Source: Chlorobiota bacterium
Lineage (GTDB): Bacteria > Bacteroidota > Ignavibacteria > Tepidaquicellales > OLB5
DNA: 64,000 bases
Direction: 5' to 3'
NCBI GenBank assembly: GCA_022616535.1
Contig: JAKEEM010000021.1
Location: forward strand, 1-64,000
Shown: positions 46,494 through 57,715 of the stretch, piece by piece
Numbering within the stretch: position 1 is the first letter of the stretch
Layout: every line of letters begins with the position of its first letter
Made by a program: the position numbers and the translations under genes
Notes under the pieces: generated by a model
Database searches by the model: none
What the model saw: only the letters and a program-made list of their open reading frames with translations
Told to the model about the DNA's origin: nothing

Positions 46494-49400
46494 ATGAGTA
46501 ATTTAGCACTCACATATCAGGGGTTTATAAGAAGAATATCCGAAACCGAAAAGAAAGATATTCTCTTTAAACTTTCACGATTTACCCTTGTTATATTAAG
46601 CACATTCATAATATCAGCATTGGTTTTAATTTCATTTGAAGCGATATTTGAATTCAATTCATCTGTTCGTAAAGTATTTTACTTTGGTTATATTTCATCT
46701 TTTTCGGCAGCAGTATTAACGTTAATAATTAATCTTTATTCCAATTACAAAAATCTTAACAAGCAATCAAAGATTAACAAATACGCGAAGCGAATCGGAA
46801 GCTTCTTTCCGGAAATAAAAGATAATCTTCTTAACACGATTCAGATTTACAGTTACGTAAAAGCTAAAAAGAGCATATTTTCTAATGACCTTGCAGCTGA
46901 AACAATCGCCCAATTCAATGAAAAATCTAAAACGGTTGATTTTGAAAATATAATCTCATTCAAAAAGCTTAACCGAGGTGTTTTGATCATAATTATTGAA
47001 CTGTTTGTTTTCTCAGCTTTATTTCTCGGCTTCCCCAATATTTTTCAGGCTGCTGTTAACAGGATTATAAATTACAATTTTATGTTTGTTGAAAACACTC
47101 TGGGAATAGCTTATGAGATTTCCCCCGGTAATATTGAAATAACAAAAGGCGAAAGCGTCGATATCACTGCGAAAATAATGTTCAACGACCCGAATTACAG
47201 AACTGATGAAATTACGTTCAATACAAAAACGGTTACTAATGACGGGATTGAGATTTCTTCCAACTCCGAAAAAATCAGCACCGAGAGAGTAAATGAGTTT
47301 AAAACAACTCTTGCTGATGTTAGCTCAAACACTATATACTGGTTTGAATATAAAGGAATTAAAAGCAGCTCTTACAATATTACAATCACAAACAGGCCAA
47401 TAATCAAATCGGTAAAAATTACAGTCTATCCTCCTGCTTATACAAAACTGCCCTCAAGAATAATTGACGGTAATGAAATTTCAACAATTACCGGAAGCAC
47501 AATTTACATTGAACTTGAAGCATCGGATGATTTATCCAAATCGTTCATTCAGTTCTCGGGCTCATCCACTTCCGTTGTAATGGAAGTAAACGGTAAAAAT
47601 GCGCTGGCTTCGTTTACATCGTCATCAAACGGTGTATTCAGACTCAACGTAATTAAAGAATTAAACGGTAAAGAGCTTTCCAACATTAATCCGAAAGAAT
47701 TCCAGTTAAGGGTTTATCCTGACGAATACCCGGAAATTAAAATACTCGAGCCCGAGAGCTCAGAGTCGCTGGTTCAGGGAGAAAAAGAAATTTTAGTCCG
47801 GTCAAGGGTTACCGATGACTTTGGATTCAGTAAAATACGGCTAGGATATAAAATTTCTAAATCGAAATACGGACCTGTTGATAAAGACTACAGCTTTGCT
47901 GATATTTCTATAAAAAATACAGATGCAACCGGAGTTGAAGTCCCTTATATGTGGAATTTATCAAGCCTGAATTTAGGCACTGAGGATGAGGTTGAATATT
48001 TTGTTGAAGTCTATGATAACGATATTATAAGCGGTCCCAAAATGACACGCTCGGAAGTTCGCAAACTTATCTATCCTTCTTTAGAAACCCTGCTGAATAA
48101 AACAAAAAAGACAAAGGACGAAATTGAAAATGAACTTCAGTCAGCATACCAGGATGCATTAGAGCTGCAGAAAGAGCTTGACGAAATAAAAGACAAGCTT
48201 GATAAAAATCCCGAAGAACTTGGTTTAAATGACCCGCTGAAAAACCAGCTGCTTCAGCAAAAACTTGAAAATATTCAGAATAACCTCGCAAATACACAGC
48301 AAAAGCTTGACGATTTGATGAAAGAGCTTCAGCAGCACAGCCAGATTTCAAAAGAGACTCTTGAAAAGTACATGGAGCTGCAAAAACTGTTTCAAAAAAT
48401 CGATTCTAAAGAGCTTCGTGACGCTTTAAAAAAGCTCCAGGAAGCAATGAAGAATTTCAATAAAGACCAGCTCAAAGAAGCCATGCGTAATTTTAAGTTC
48501 GATGAGGAGAATTTCAGGAAATCGCTTGAAAAAACCATGGAGCTTTTGAACAAAATCTTAGCGGAGCAGAAATTCGGAGAACTTACGCAGAAGCTTGATG
48601 AAATTACTAAGCAGCAGGATAAAATGAAGGATGAGACCAAAAATACCCCCCAAAATGATAACAATAAGCTAAATGAACTGTCAAAATCACAGGAGCAGCT
48701 TAAGAAAGAATATGAAGACTTTCACAAACAGCTGAAAGAGCTTCAGGATAGCATGAAAAAGCTCGGCAGCCAGCAGATTTCAAAAGAAATGCAGAAGATG
48801 CTAGAGGAAATGATGAAAAAACAGCTTGAAAAGAAAATGCAGGAAGCGTCGCAGAATCTTCAAAACGGAAACAAGAATCAGTCCCAGCAGCAACAAAATG
48901 AAATTTCACAGGATTTAAACCAGCTTAACAAGAATATGCAGGATATGCTTGCACAAATGCTTGAAGAAGAAAATCAGAAGCTAATGGCAAAGATGTTGGA
49001 ATTTTTGAACAAACTTCAGGAAATGTCAAAAAAGCAGAGTGAGCTAAAAGAACAATCGAAAGATCTTGATAAAGACAGCGATTCAAAAGAGTTTAAGGAA
49101 AACCAGAGCCAGCAGGAGAAGCTGCAGAACCAGCTTTCTAACCTGATTGAGGAAATGATGAGCATGGCACAGCAAATGGGAATGAATCCTATGATGAGTA
49201 AGAATCTTGGTGATGCTTATAACGAAATGGATAAGGCAGTAGACCAGCTTGGCTTGAAAGAGGGACCAAATGCAAATATATCACAAGGCAAAGCTAAGGA
49301 ACATCTTGATAAGGCAATCGAAAGAATGCAGCAAATGTGCCAAAGCGGGATGCAGGGAAAGGGCAATAAACCTTCGATGAGCTTAAGCCAGCTATTGCAG

Positions 49401-49946
49401 CAGCTGCAGCAGATGATTCAGCGCCAGCAGGGGCTTAATATGCAGATGCAGGGAATGGAGCAAAGCATGAACCAGGGACCGCTGACACAGGAGCAAATGG
49501 CACAAATGCAGAAACTTGCACTTGAGCAGCAAACTCTGAAAGATAATCTAAAACAATTAAACGAGGACTTTAAAAAACAACAGGAAACCGAAGGGAAAAA
49601 GCTACTCGGAAATCTTGATGAAGTGCAAAAGGATATGATGGAGGTCATAAAAGATTTGCAGGAGAATAATATAACGCCAGAAACAAAAAAAAGGCAGGAA
49701 AGAATTCTTTCAAGGATGCTGGACTTTCAGCTGTCACAAAGAGAGAAGGATTTTGAGCAAAGGCGCGAGTCGCGTCCCGGGAAAAATTTTGAGAGAAGCT
49801 CGCCACCGGAAATAGTTATCTCTAAGCCGAACATAATCGACGGCATTAATCAGGATGCGCTTGAGATTCAGAAAGAAAGTTTCACGGAAGATTATGAAAT
49901 CCTTATTCAGAAGTACATGCAAAAGATTAAATCAAAGAGCCAATAG
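46494..49946 (+). CDS. large DUF4175-like membrane protein with long Q/K/M-rich coiled-coil C-terminus
   Basis: Two N-terminal TMs, beta-rich middle, about 550-residue coiled-coil rich in Gln/Met; follows DUF4159 gene. Confidence 0.75.
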   Translation: MSNLALTYQGFIRRISETEKKDILFKLSRFTLVILSTFIISALVLISFEAIFEFNSSVRKVFYFGYISSFSAAVLTLIINLYSNYKNLNKQSKINKYAKRIGSFFPEIKDNLLNTIQIYSYVKAKKSIFSNDLAAETIAQFNEKSKTVDFENIISFKKLNRGVLIIIIELFVFSALFLGFPNIFQAAVNRIINYNFMFVENTLGIAYEISPGNIEITKGESVDITAKIMFNDPNYRTDEITFNTKTVTNDGIEISSNSEKISTERVNEFKTTLADVSSNTIYWFEYKGIKSSSYNITITNRPIIKSVKITVYPPAYTKLPSRIIDGNEISTITGSTIYIELEASDDLSKSFIQFSGSSTSVVMEVNGKNALASFTSSSNGVFRLNVIKELNGKELSNINPKEFQLRVYPDEYPEIKILEPESSESLVQGEKEILVRSRVTDDFGFSKIRLGYKISKSKYGPVDKDYSFADISIKNTDATGVEVPYMWNLSSLNLGTEDEVEYFVEVYDNDIISGPKMTRSEVRKLIYPSLETLLNKTKKTKDEIENELQSAYQDALELQKELDEIKDKLDKNPEELGLNDPLKNQLLQQKLENIQNNLANTQQKLDDLMKELQQHSQISKETLEKYMELQKLFQKIDSKELRDALKKLQEAMKNFNKDQLKEAMRNFKFDEENFRKSLEKTMELLNKILAEQKFGELTQKLDEITKQQDKMKDETKNTPQNDNNKLNELSKSQEQLKKEYEDFHKQLKELQDSMKKLGSQQISKEMQKMLEEMMKKQLEKKMQEASQNLQNGNKNQSQQQQNEISQDLNQLNKNMQDMLAQMLEEENQKLMAKMLEFLNKLQEMSKKQSELKEQSKDLDKDSDSKEFKENQSQQEKLQNQLSNLIEEMMSMAQQMGMNPMMSKNLGDAYNEMDKAVDQLGLKEGPNANISQGKAKEHLDKAIERMQQMCQSGMQGKGNKPSMSLSQLLQQLQQMIQRQQGLNMQMQGMEQSMNQGPLTQEQMAQMQKLALEQQTLKDNLKQLNEDFKKQQETEGKKLLGNLDEVQKDMMEVIKDLQENNITPETKKRQERILSRMLDFQLSQREKDFEQRRESRPGKNFERSSPPEIVISKPNIIDGINQDALEIQKESFTEDYEILIQKYMQKIKSKSQ

Positions 49947-49980
49947 GCCGGATCGGTAATATCGGATATTAAACTTAACC

Positions 49981-50325
49981 TTAAACAGTCTGTTTGGCTT
50001 CTTCCCTCCGCTTCTTTCGAAGGATAAAGTTTAAGACGTATAAATCAAAACAAATAAATGTAATAACTCCCATTGCAATTACCAGCGCATTGCCTCTTCT
50101 TATACCAACAATCAAAAAAGTAACTGAAGTTATAAGGGTTAATGCAACTGCAATATGCGCAGCAACGTGTTTTTCGTTTTTAGTGGGTATTGCAAGCACT
50201 AAGAGTATTAAGCCAATTCCGGGAGCAATCAGAGCGGTAGGACTTGATGAGATTATGTAGCCGTAAACACCGAGGACAATCAATATGATGGCATTTACCA
50301 TCATAATCAAATGATTTTTGAGCAT
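49981..50325 (-). CDS. small membrane protein (4 TM)
   Basis: Hydrophobicity pattern. Confidence 0.7.
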   Translation of the reverse strand: MLKNHLIMMVNAIILIVLGVYGYIISSSPTALIAPGIGLILLVLAIPTKNEKHVAAHIAVALTLITSVTFLIVGIRRGNALVIAMGVITFICFDLYVLNFILRKKRREEAKQTV

Positions 50326-50537
50326 GTTTTTATTGTTTAGATTTACTTATTTAGGTTAATGACTCTACATTGACAGCACTTGTGGGTCACCACCCACTCG
50401 GTTTTACAAATTTAAACCCAATTTAATACTTATGAAATCCACAACAAAATATGAGCCAAAGGATTTCCGAGTTAATTGAATGCGATGCTAAAAATTGCTA
50501 TTTTTGAGCTTTATTGCAATATTTTTAAGACCTAACT

Positions 50538-52529
50538 TTGACAAAACTTAAGAAAAAACGGGAGAAAAAGCAAAAAAACGTTTTACGGGACATTGATGTA
50601 AGTTATTCAATAAATTTGCCATCTTATGCTAAAAACATCATACTCTGTCTACTTATAATTTTATCTGTAGCCCTTCCATATTATTATTTAAACTATGCCT
50701 TTTCAGCAAATAAATATTACAGTTTCCCGCTCGATGACCCGTGGATTCACATGCAGTTCGCAAAAAACTTCGCTGAGTTCGGAAGCTACTCGTACTATAA
50801 AAATGAGCTTGTTACCGCCGGTTCAACTTCGCCAGTATATACTTTTATTCTAACTTCGGGATTTTTAATTACGAAAAGCGAAATGCCGCTCAGCTACATT
50901 ATGGGCATTCTATTTTTTTTATTATCAGCGGTTTATTTTTATAAGCTCTCAAATGATACATTCATCAAAGAAAACTGGCTGGCAATTGCGGCATCTCTTA
51001 TTTTTGTGCTGGATAAATGGCTGAATTTCATTTCTGTAACAGGAATGGAAACAACATTGCACATATTCCTTATTATAGCATGCTTTTTTTATTATCATCG
51101 CAAGAATGCTGCAGCGTTTGCTTTGACACTCGGACTTACAATTTGGACAAGACCCGATGCAATTGCACTTTTTTTTGCAATCCTATTAGATTACTTTTTA
51201 CTTTTTTATTTAAAGAAAAACGCTCCCAAAGAAAATGTAGAAACAATATTGTTTTCAAAACAGGATTTAATGAAAATAGGAATCATCACAGGAACTATAT
51301 TATCTGCTTATTTTGCAATGAATCTTATTATATCGGGCACGATTCTACCCAATACTTACGGAGCGAAGGTTTCGTATTACTCGGCTGAATTTAGGAGCCG
51401 CGCTGATTTTCTGAAGATTGAAGTCTGGGACTATTTTACCGAATCTGCATATATGCTTTTAATCTTTCCCTTTGCGTTAGCAGTTATAAAAACCTTAACG
51501 GATATTTTCCATTTAAAATACAACCGTAATTTTCTGGCAGTAATATTTATTTTTACATTAATTTTTATTTACTGGTATAAGCTCCCCTACGCCCATCGTT
51601 TCGGAAGATACCTAATGCCGGTAATACCCTTTTACATTTTGCTTTTCACATACGGGTCTCGTGAATTTTTCAAATGGTTTTCGAAATATTTAGCCGATAA
51701 GAATTTAATTAACGGATTAAACGTAATGTTCCTTGCCGCTGTAACTATTTATTTCGGCTCATCATACTACAAAAACAAGGAGCTGTATCAGGAGCAATGC
51801 AGGCATATTTACATAAGACAAGTGCTTACTGCACAATGGCTGAAAAACAATACCCCTGAAAATTCAGTTATTGCAACCCATGACGTAGGAGCTATTGCAT
51901 TTTATTCTGAGAGAAAAATAGTTGATATCGTCGGCTTAATTAACCCCCAGTTTATTCCAAAGCTCAACACCAAAGAATTTGCCTCCTTTGTCAAAGAAGA
52001 GCTTAAGAAGCAAAATGTTACGCACGTTGCATTTCTTAAGGAATGGTTTCAGGTGGTTAACCAGCCGGTTTTATTTAAAGCAGGGGAAAACGGATTTGAA
52101 ATCATGGAGGTTTATGAATATTTTCCGGGTAAAACTCACATCTTAAGTGTTGAAGTAAACAATACTTTAATGTATGCAGGGGAGCTTTTGGCAAAGAAAC
52201 AGTTCCAGCAGGCACTGAACGTTTTAAACGGTGCGGCGAGAGCAGATACAAATTCATCATTAACGTATTACATGCTGGCGTATGCCTACGGAATTCTTGG
52301 TGACCCGGTGAACACAGAGAAATACCTTAAAAGAGCAATTGGAGTATACCCGGGGTATAAGGAAGCAGCTGCAATATTAAGCAACCTATATAAATCTCAG
52401 AATAAAATCCCTGATGCAAAGAACGTTCTTAGCAATTACCTTCAGTTAAATCCCTCGGACACATCTGTTTCAAAAATGCTTACGGAGCTTTCTAACAGCG
52501 ATTCAGATACATCAAAAGTAAATAAATGA
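50538..52529 (+). CDS. membrane glycosyltransferase-like protein with C-terminal TPRs
   Basis: Multi-TM, DDPWIHMQFAKNFAEFGSYSYYKNE, C-terminal TPR; TTG start. Confidence 0.72.
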   Translation: MTKLKKKREKKQKNVLRDIDVSYSINLPSYAKNIILCLLIILSVALPYYYLNYAFSANKYYSFPLDDPWIHMQFAKNFAEFGSYSYYKNELVTAGSTSPVYTFILTSGFLITKSEMPLSYIMGILFFLLSAVYFYKLSNDTFIKENWLAIAASLIFVLDKWLNFISVTGMETTLHIFLIIACFFYYHRKNAAAFALTLGLTIWTRPDAIALFFAILLDYFLLFYLKKNAPKENVETILFSKQDLMKIGIITGTILSAYFAMNLIISGTILPNTYGAKVSYYSAEFRSRADFLKIEVWDYFTESAYMLLIFPFALAVIKTLTDIFHLKYNRNFLAVIFIFTLIFIYWYKLPYAHRFGRYLMPVIPFYILLFTYGSREFFKWFSKYLADKNLINGLNVMFLAAVTIYFGSSYYKNKELYQEQCRHIYIRQVLTAQWLKNNTPENSVIATHDVGAIAFYSERKIVDIVGLINPQFIPKLNTKEFASFVKEELKKQNVTHVAFLKEWFQVVNQPVLFKAGENGFEIMEVYEYFPGKTHILSVEVNNTLMYAGELLAKKQFQQALNVLNGAARADTNSSLTYYMLAYAYGILGDPVNTEKYLKRAIGVYPGYKEAAAILSNLYKSQNKIPDAKNVLSNYLQLNPSDTSVSKMLTELSNSDSDTSKVNK

Positions 52530-53554
52530 CAGAAAGATATTTTTATCCGCCGGCTTTTGTAATAACCTTTGCAGTATTTTTTCTGCTGCAGGTTGGCTTG
52601 TTAAATAGAAATTATAGAAACATCGGTGATGATGCGGTTATTAAAATCATAAAGGGTGATAATTTAAGGTCAGTGGCAACCAAGCTTGAAGAAAGCGAGG
52701 TAATATTTAATAAATACATACTTATTGCTTTGGGAAGGGTATTTGGATATCAGGTCAATCTTATTCCGGGAGAATACAAACTGGAAAACGGACTGACTTA
52801 CCTGGTTATTTTAAAAACACTGACCGACCCGAGTGTTATGAGGAGTGTTACCATCACAATCCCGGAGGGGTTAAACATAAAGCAAATAGCGAGACTGCTC
52901 CATAGGCAAATCGGAGTCGATTCAGCCAGATTTGTGGAAGAAGGTAAAAATGACAGCTTGATAAAAATGCTTGATATAGAAGCCGATAATCTTGAAGGTT
53001 TCCTGTTTCCCGATACTTACAGGATTTCGATTGGCGGGAATATTAACATTGAAAGAGAAATTGTATCGATATTGGCAAATGAATTCAGAAAGAAAATCAA
53101 TATGGAAATAAAAGAGGAAATGGAGAAACAAAATTTATCACTTAATGAACTTATAACAATTGCCTCAATAATCGAGGGAGAAACAAGATATGATGAAGAA
53201 AAGAAAACCATAGCCGGCGTCTATTACAACCGGCTGAAACGCGGTATTAAGCTTGAAGCAGACCCCACAGTTCAATATTCTCTTCCTGACGGTCCCAAGA
53301 AAAGGCTGAAGTTCAGCGATTTAAAATATCCCTCGCCCTATAACACATATTTAAATAAAGGACTGCCTCCGGGGCCGATTAATAATCCCGGCTTAAGCTC
53401 AATTCTGGCTGCATTAGACCCAGAAGAACACAATTATTTATATTTTGTTGCAAAAGGCGACGGCTCACACAGATTTGCTGAAACATATGATGAGCACAAG
53501 AAGAACATAGAATTGTATAAACAATTCATACAAAATCAGGAAATTGAGAAGTGA
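52526..53554 (+). CDS. mltG: endolytic transglycosylase MltG
   Basis: LEGFLFPDTYRI, ASIIEGETRYDEEKKTIAGVYYNRLKRGIKLEADPTVQY, YNTYLNKGLPPGPINNPG. Confidence 0.95.
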   Translation: MTERYFYPPAFVITFAVFFLLQVGLLNRNYRNIGDDAVIKIIKGDNLRSVATKLEESEVIFNKYILIALGRVFGYQVNLIPGEYKLENGLTYLVILKTLTDPSVMRSVTITIPEGLNIKQIARLLHRQIGVDSARFVEEGKNDSLIKMLDIEADNLEGFLFPDTYRISIGGNINIEREIVSILANEFRKKINMEIKEEMEKQNLSLNELITIASIIEGETRYDEEKKTIAGVYYNRLKRGIKLEADPTVQYSLPDGPKKRLKFSDLKYPSPYNTYLNKGLPPGPINNPGLSSILAALDPEEHNYLYFVAKGDGSHRFAETYDEHKKNIELYKQFIQNQEIEK

Positions 53555-55173
53555 TTGACATTCGAAAAGTAAGAACACTTGGAAGCTTGCTATTAAAGCT
53601 TGAAACACGAAGCAAAAGCGGCACGAACAGGAAGCTTTTGCTGCTTAATATTTCTTATTTAATCCCCGGAATTCTTCTGCCGTGGATTTTAACAAAACAA
53701 AATACCGACCCTTCGGGTTTTGAATTTATATTTGTATCTTACTTTTTTTTCACTTTAATAATATTGTTTACAATTATCACAGAGCTCGATAATCTCATAA
53801 TTTCGGGCTCGGAAAGTGAAATTTTTTCCTCCATGCCAATAGATGACCCTTTACTTGTGAACGCTAAAATGTATATGTTTTTGAGGTATTCATTTTTTCT
53901 AACTTCGCCTCTGTTAGTCCCCGGGTCTGTTTATTTTTATTTTATGATGAAATCGTTACCGCGTGCCTTCTTGTATTTTGCATCGGGATTTTTACTAATC
54001 TTTTTTTTAATTAATATTCTTATTCTGTTATACAGTGCAGCACTTAGAATTTTCAAATCAAAGCGTCTCAGTTCATATGCACTGGCTTTTCAGCTGTTTA
54101 TGATTTTGTCATTAATATTTGGTTATCAGTTTATAGCATTAGTTATGACAGGCAGCCAATCAACCGGTATCACAGAATATTTGAGCCTGCTTAAGAAGAC
54201 GGGCTTCATTGATTACTTTCCCCAGGCTTGGTATGCATTGCTTCCGTCAAGAAATAATTACGTTCCCGGATTTGAGTTAATGTTTAAGGTTTTTCTTCCG
54301 ATTTTAATATGTTACCTGAGCTATTTCAGTCTAAAGATGTACCTGGCAGAAAATTACAGGTTTATAAGAGAAAAATTCCAGGACTCAAGAACATTTGGAG
54401 TGCTTTCTGGTGGCAGGCAGCGCTCCTTAATTTTTCAAATCGTAAGTGATTTTATACAAAATGTTTACTTAAAGAACAATATAGAGCGTTCATCTTACGG
54501 ACTGGTGAGTTCTTTATACAAAAAGGAAAAATCTGTAAGGCTGGCAATTTTACCTATGATTCTAATCCCCATTGCACTTGCATTTTTCGCGCTAGTTACT
54601 AATCAACTGCCTGTACCGTTGCAGTCCCAGTTCGGAGTTACGGAAAAGCCCGTTTTCCACATCTCGATTTTAATTGCGGTTCTGATTTCAATTAACACTG
54701 CAATGATGTCGATAAAGGTAACTAACTATAAGGGCGTCTGTTGGATTTATGATTCATACCCCGTTGAACCATTTAAACATTTTAAAAACGGATTCAGAAA
54801 ATTTTTTGTAACTAACATGCTCGTCCCCATATGTATTTTATTAGAAATTATTTTCATATTAAAAATTCCGCTGCCTATTGCAACAATACACACACTATTT
54901 ATTTTTATTTCGGCTAATTTATACGTTTCCATATACAGTCTGCTTAGCAAAGGACTGCCTTTTACAAAAGAAAACACCATGCTCAACTCTTTGCAGAGAA
55001 TGACCGGGATAATTTATCCGATACTATACGGAATAGCAATTGTTTTTATTCAGATGTATGCATATAAAAACATTGTAAATGCAATTATCGTAATTCTGGC
55101 ATTCATCAAAATAACCCTCTGGCTGAATTATTTTGGATTTGTGAGGGATGGTGTTCGAAAAGTAAGCCAATAA
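53551..55173 (+). CDS. multi-pass membrane protein (ABC-2 permease-like), translationally coupled to mltG
   Basis: About 12 hydrophobic segments; GTGA overlap with mltG. Confidence 0.65.
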   Translation: MIDIRKVRTLGSLLLKLETRSKSGTNRKLLLLNISYLIPGILLPWILTKQNTDPSGFEFIFVSYFFFTLIILFTIITELDNLIISGSESEIFSSMPIDDPLLVNAKMYMFLRYSFFLTSPLLVPGSVYFYFMMKSLPRAFLYFASGFLLIFFLINILILLYSAALRIFKSKRLSSYALAFQLFMILSLIFGYQFIALVMTGSQSTGITEYLSLLKKTGFIDYFPQAWYALLPSRNNYVPGFELMFKVFLPILICYLSYFSLKMYLAENYRFIREKFQDSRTFGVLSGGRQRSLIFQIVSDFIQNVYLKNNIERSSYGLVSSLYKKEKSVRLAILPMILIPIALAFFALVTNQLPVPLQSQFGVTEKPVFHISILIAVLISINTAMMSIKVTNYKGVCWIYDSYPVEPFKHFKNGFRKFFVTNMLVPICILLEIIFILKIPLPIATIHTLFIFISANLYVSIYSLLSKGLPFTKENTMLNSLQRMTGIIYPILYGIAIVFIQMYAYKNIVNAIIVILAFIKITLWLNYFGFVRDGVRKVSQ

Positions 55174-55221
55174 AATTTACATTTAATCTTAATTACACGG
55201 ATTTTAATTTGTATTTCGAAT

Positions 55222-57681
55222 ATGACAAACTCCTCCGCGCAAGTTACTGTAAATAGAAATACTTATCTAGGTATCTTCTTTACAGCCTTATCGACTTTAA
55301 TGTATGAAATACTTCTAACCAGAATCTTCAGTGTCACAATGGGTTATCACTTTGCATTTATGGCTGTATCGCTTGCTATGTTTGGGATGACAGTTGGGGC
55401 AATTATAGTTTACGCCGCCCCAAATAAATTTCCTCAGGAAAAAATATATGAATCACTTGCTAAAAATGCCTTTTATTTCAGTTTCACAACTATTGCGAGC
55501 TTTCTTATTCATTTATTTATTCCTTTCATTCACAGAACGTCCGTGATTGGATTTCTGGTAACATCATTTACATACGCAGAAATTTCCGTTCCTTTTATAT
55601 TTAGCGGAGTATGCATTAGTCTTTTGCTAACCAGGTTTCCATTATCTGTGAACAGGCTTTACGCATCAGACTTAGTCGGTGCATCACTTGGATGTATTTT
55701 GGTTATAATTGCTTTAAATTACTGCGGCGGACCAACAGGGGTCTTTGTAACAGCAGTATTTTCCGCTCTTGGAGGAATTTTCTTTTTAAGAAACACTGAG
55801 AAGAAGCCGAGGTTAGTCAAATTAATAATCTACTATACAATTTTATTAGCGCTCTTTTCCGCTATTCTCACTTTTATGGTAAACAATAACTCACCACTTC
55901 TCAGGTTATACTGGGTAAGGGGCGAGTGGGACGAAAAACCGCTTTATGAAAAATGGAACTCATTTTCGCGCGTAAGCATTGAAGGCGACTCAACAAAATA
56001 CGAAATCCCCTTTGGCTGGGGGTTAAGCAACAGGTATGACCGCTCTAGGAAAATACGCCAGCTTATGCTAAATATCGATGCTCATTCAACAACGGTCCTT
56101 TCCCATTTTAATGGGGATACATCTGAGCTTATTCACTTAAAATACGATGTTGCAAATTTAGCTCATTATCTAAGGCGAAATTCCGATGTTCTTGTGATTG
56201 GAAGCGGCGCGGGCAGGGATATTTTATCCTCCTTAGCATTCGGGCAAAAATCTGTCCTTGGAATCGAAATTAATAAAGATATGATTTCGGCTATCAATAA
56301 TGAATTCGGAAATTTTACAGGACATCTTGACCAGTATCCGAACGTAGAATTTGTGGGAGATGAGGCAAGAAGCTATATTCAAAGACTTGACAGAACCTTC
56401 GATATTATACAGGTTTCTGTAATCGATAACTGGTCCGCTTCTTCGTCCGGAGCATTCGTTTTGACTGAAAACGCGCTGTACACCATAGAAACATGGCGTT
56501 TACTTCTCAGCCGTTTAAAACCGGACGGAATATTGACCGTAACAAGATTCTACCGCTCAAAGCCGATTGAGCATTACCGCCTCGTTAACATTTGCTCGGA
56601 TGCATTAAACAATGCCGGAATTACAGACGTTAGAAAACATTTAATGCTGATAAAATGCGAACAGTTGGAGCGCAAACAGGATAGGAGCGGTACAGGAACG
56701 ATTCTGCTGAGTAAAGCGCCTTTCAATGAAAAAGATATAAAAATTGTTGACAGTTTATGCACAATATTCGACTTTGAGGAAGTGCTTTCGCCTCATTCAT
56801 GTTCAGACAGCATCTTTGTAATTTTGACATCAAAAGCATACATTCGAAATGAGTTCAACAGAGATTTCCCGGTAAATATAAAAACACCCACTGACAATAA
56901 GCCGTTTTTCTTCCATTATATGAAGTTTCAGGATTTGGTTAATACACAGTTGTGGAAAAGCTGGGATATGGGATTTAATGCAAAGGCAATATTTATTCTT
57001 TCTGTTTTGGCAGTCACGATGATCGCACTGTCTTCTCTATGCATAATAGTTCCTCTTAAAATTACTTCCAAAAGGGCTAATGCATCTTTAAATGGGTCAT
57101 TCTATTATTTTCTTTTTTTTGCCTCAATAGGACTAGGCTTTATGTTCGTTGAAATATCCCAAATTCAGCGTTTGAATATATTTCTGGGTCACCCGACATA
57201 CAGCCTCGCAGTGGCACTGTTTACTTTGTTAGTTTCAAGCGGAACGGGCAGTCATTTTAGCGGCACTAATAAAAATCAAATTAAAGGTTCATACATAAGG
57301 TTTTCGGCATTAGTTATTATTATAATATTATTCGGACTCCTTACCCCACTTGTTATAATTTCTTTCAGAGAGTATTCAACTTTCATTAGGATAGTGGTTT
57401 CGGTTTTGATTCTATTCCCGATCGGATTTTTTATGGGAATGGCATTCCCAATTGGAATGAAGCATGCTTCTACAGACTTAAGCCCGATTACACCGTGGCT
57501 TTGGGGAATGAACGGGGTTATGTCGGTTTTAGCCACAGTTTTATCAATTATAATTGCTATGAACTACGGTATATCAACATCTTACTGGACGGGAGCCGGC
57601 TGTTATTTAATTGCGGTAGGCTCGTTTATAGTAATTGCTAAAAAAAGGGGGGAGGATTCCAAAAATAAAAAGCCCCGTTAA
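55222..57681 (+). CDS. membrane-embedded spermidine synthase-like protein
   Basis: TM domains flank a methyltransferase-like core VLVIGSGAGRDILSSLAFGQKSVLGIEIN. Confidence 0.82.
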   Translation: MTNSSAQVTVNRNTYLGIFFTALSTLMYEILLTRIFSVTMGYHFAFMAVSLAMFGMTVGAIIVYAAPNKFPQEKIYESLAKNAFYFSFTTIASFLIHLFIPFIHRTSVIGFLVTSFTYAEISVPFIFSGVCISLLLTRFPLSVNRLYASDLVGASLGCILVIIALNYCGGPTGVFVTAVFSALGGIFFLRNTEKKPRLVKLIIYYTILLALFSAILTFMVNNNSPLLRLYWVRGEWDEKPLYEKWNSFSRVSIEGDSTKYEIPFGWGLSNRYDRSRKIRQLMLNIDAHSTTVLSHFNGDTSELIHLKYDVANLAHYLRRNSDVLVIGSGAGRDILSSLAFGQKSVLGIEINKDMISAINNEFGNFTGHLDQYPNVEFVGDEARSYIQRLDRTFDIIQVSVIDNWSASSSGAFVLTENALYTIETWRLLLSRLKPDGILTVTRFYRSKPIEHYRLVNICSDALNNAGITDVRKHLMLIKCEQLERKQDRSGTGTILLSKAPFNEKDIKIVDSLCTIFDFEEVLSPHSCSDSIFVILTSKAYIRNEFNRDFPVNIKTPTDNKPFFFHYMKFQDLVNTQLWKSWDMGFNAKAIFILSVLAVTMIALSSLCIIVPLKITSKRANASLNGSFYYFLFFASIGLGFMFVEISQIQRLNIFLGHPTYSLAVALFTLLVSSGTGSHFSGTNKNQIKGSYIRFSALVIIIILFGLLTPLVIISFREYSTFIRIVVSVLILFPIGFFMGMAFPIGMKHASTDLSPITPWLWGMNGVMSVLATVLSIIIAMNYGISTSYWTGAGCYLIAVGSFIVIAKKRGEDSKNKKPR

Positions 57682-57698
57682 AAAACGGGCAGACTTTT
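57671..57698 (+). terminator. intrinsic terminator overlapping the stop codon of the preceding CDS
   Basis: GCCCCGTT-aaaa-AACGGGC-agac-TTTTTT. Confidence 0.65.
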
Positions 57699-57715
57699 TT
57701 GAAGCTGAAAGCAAA

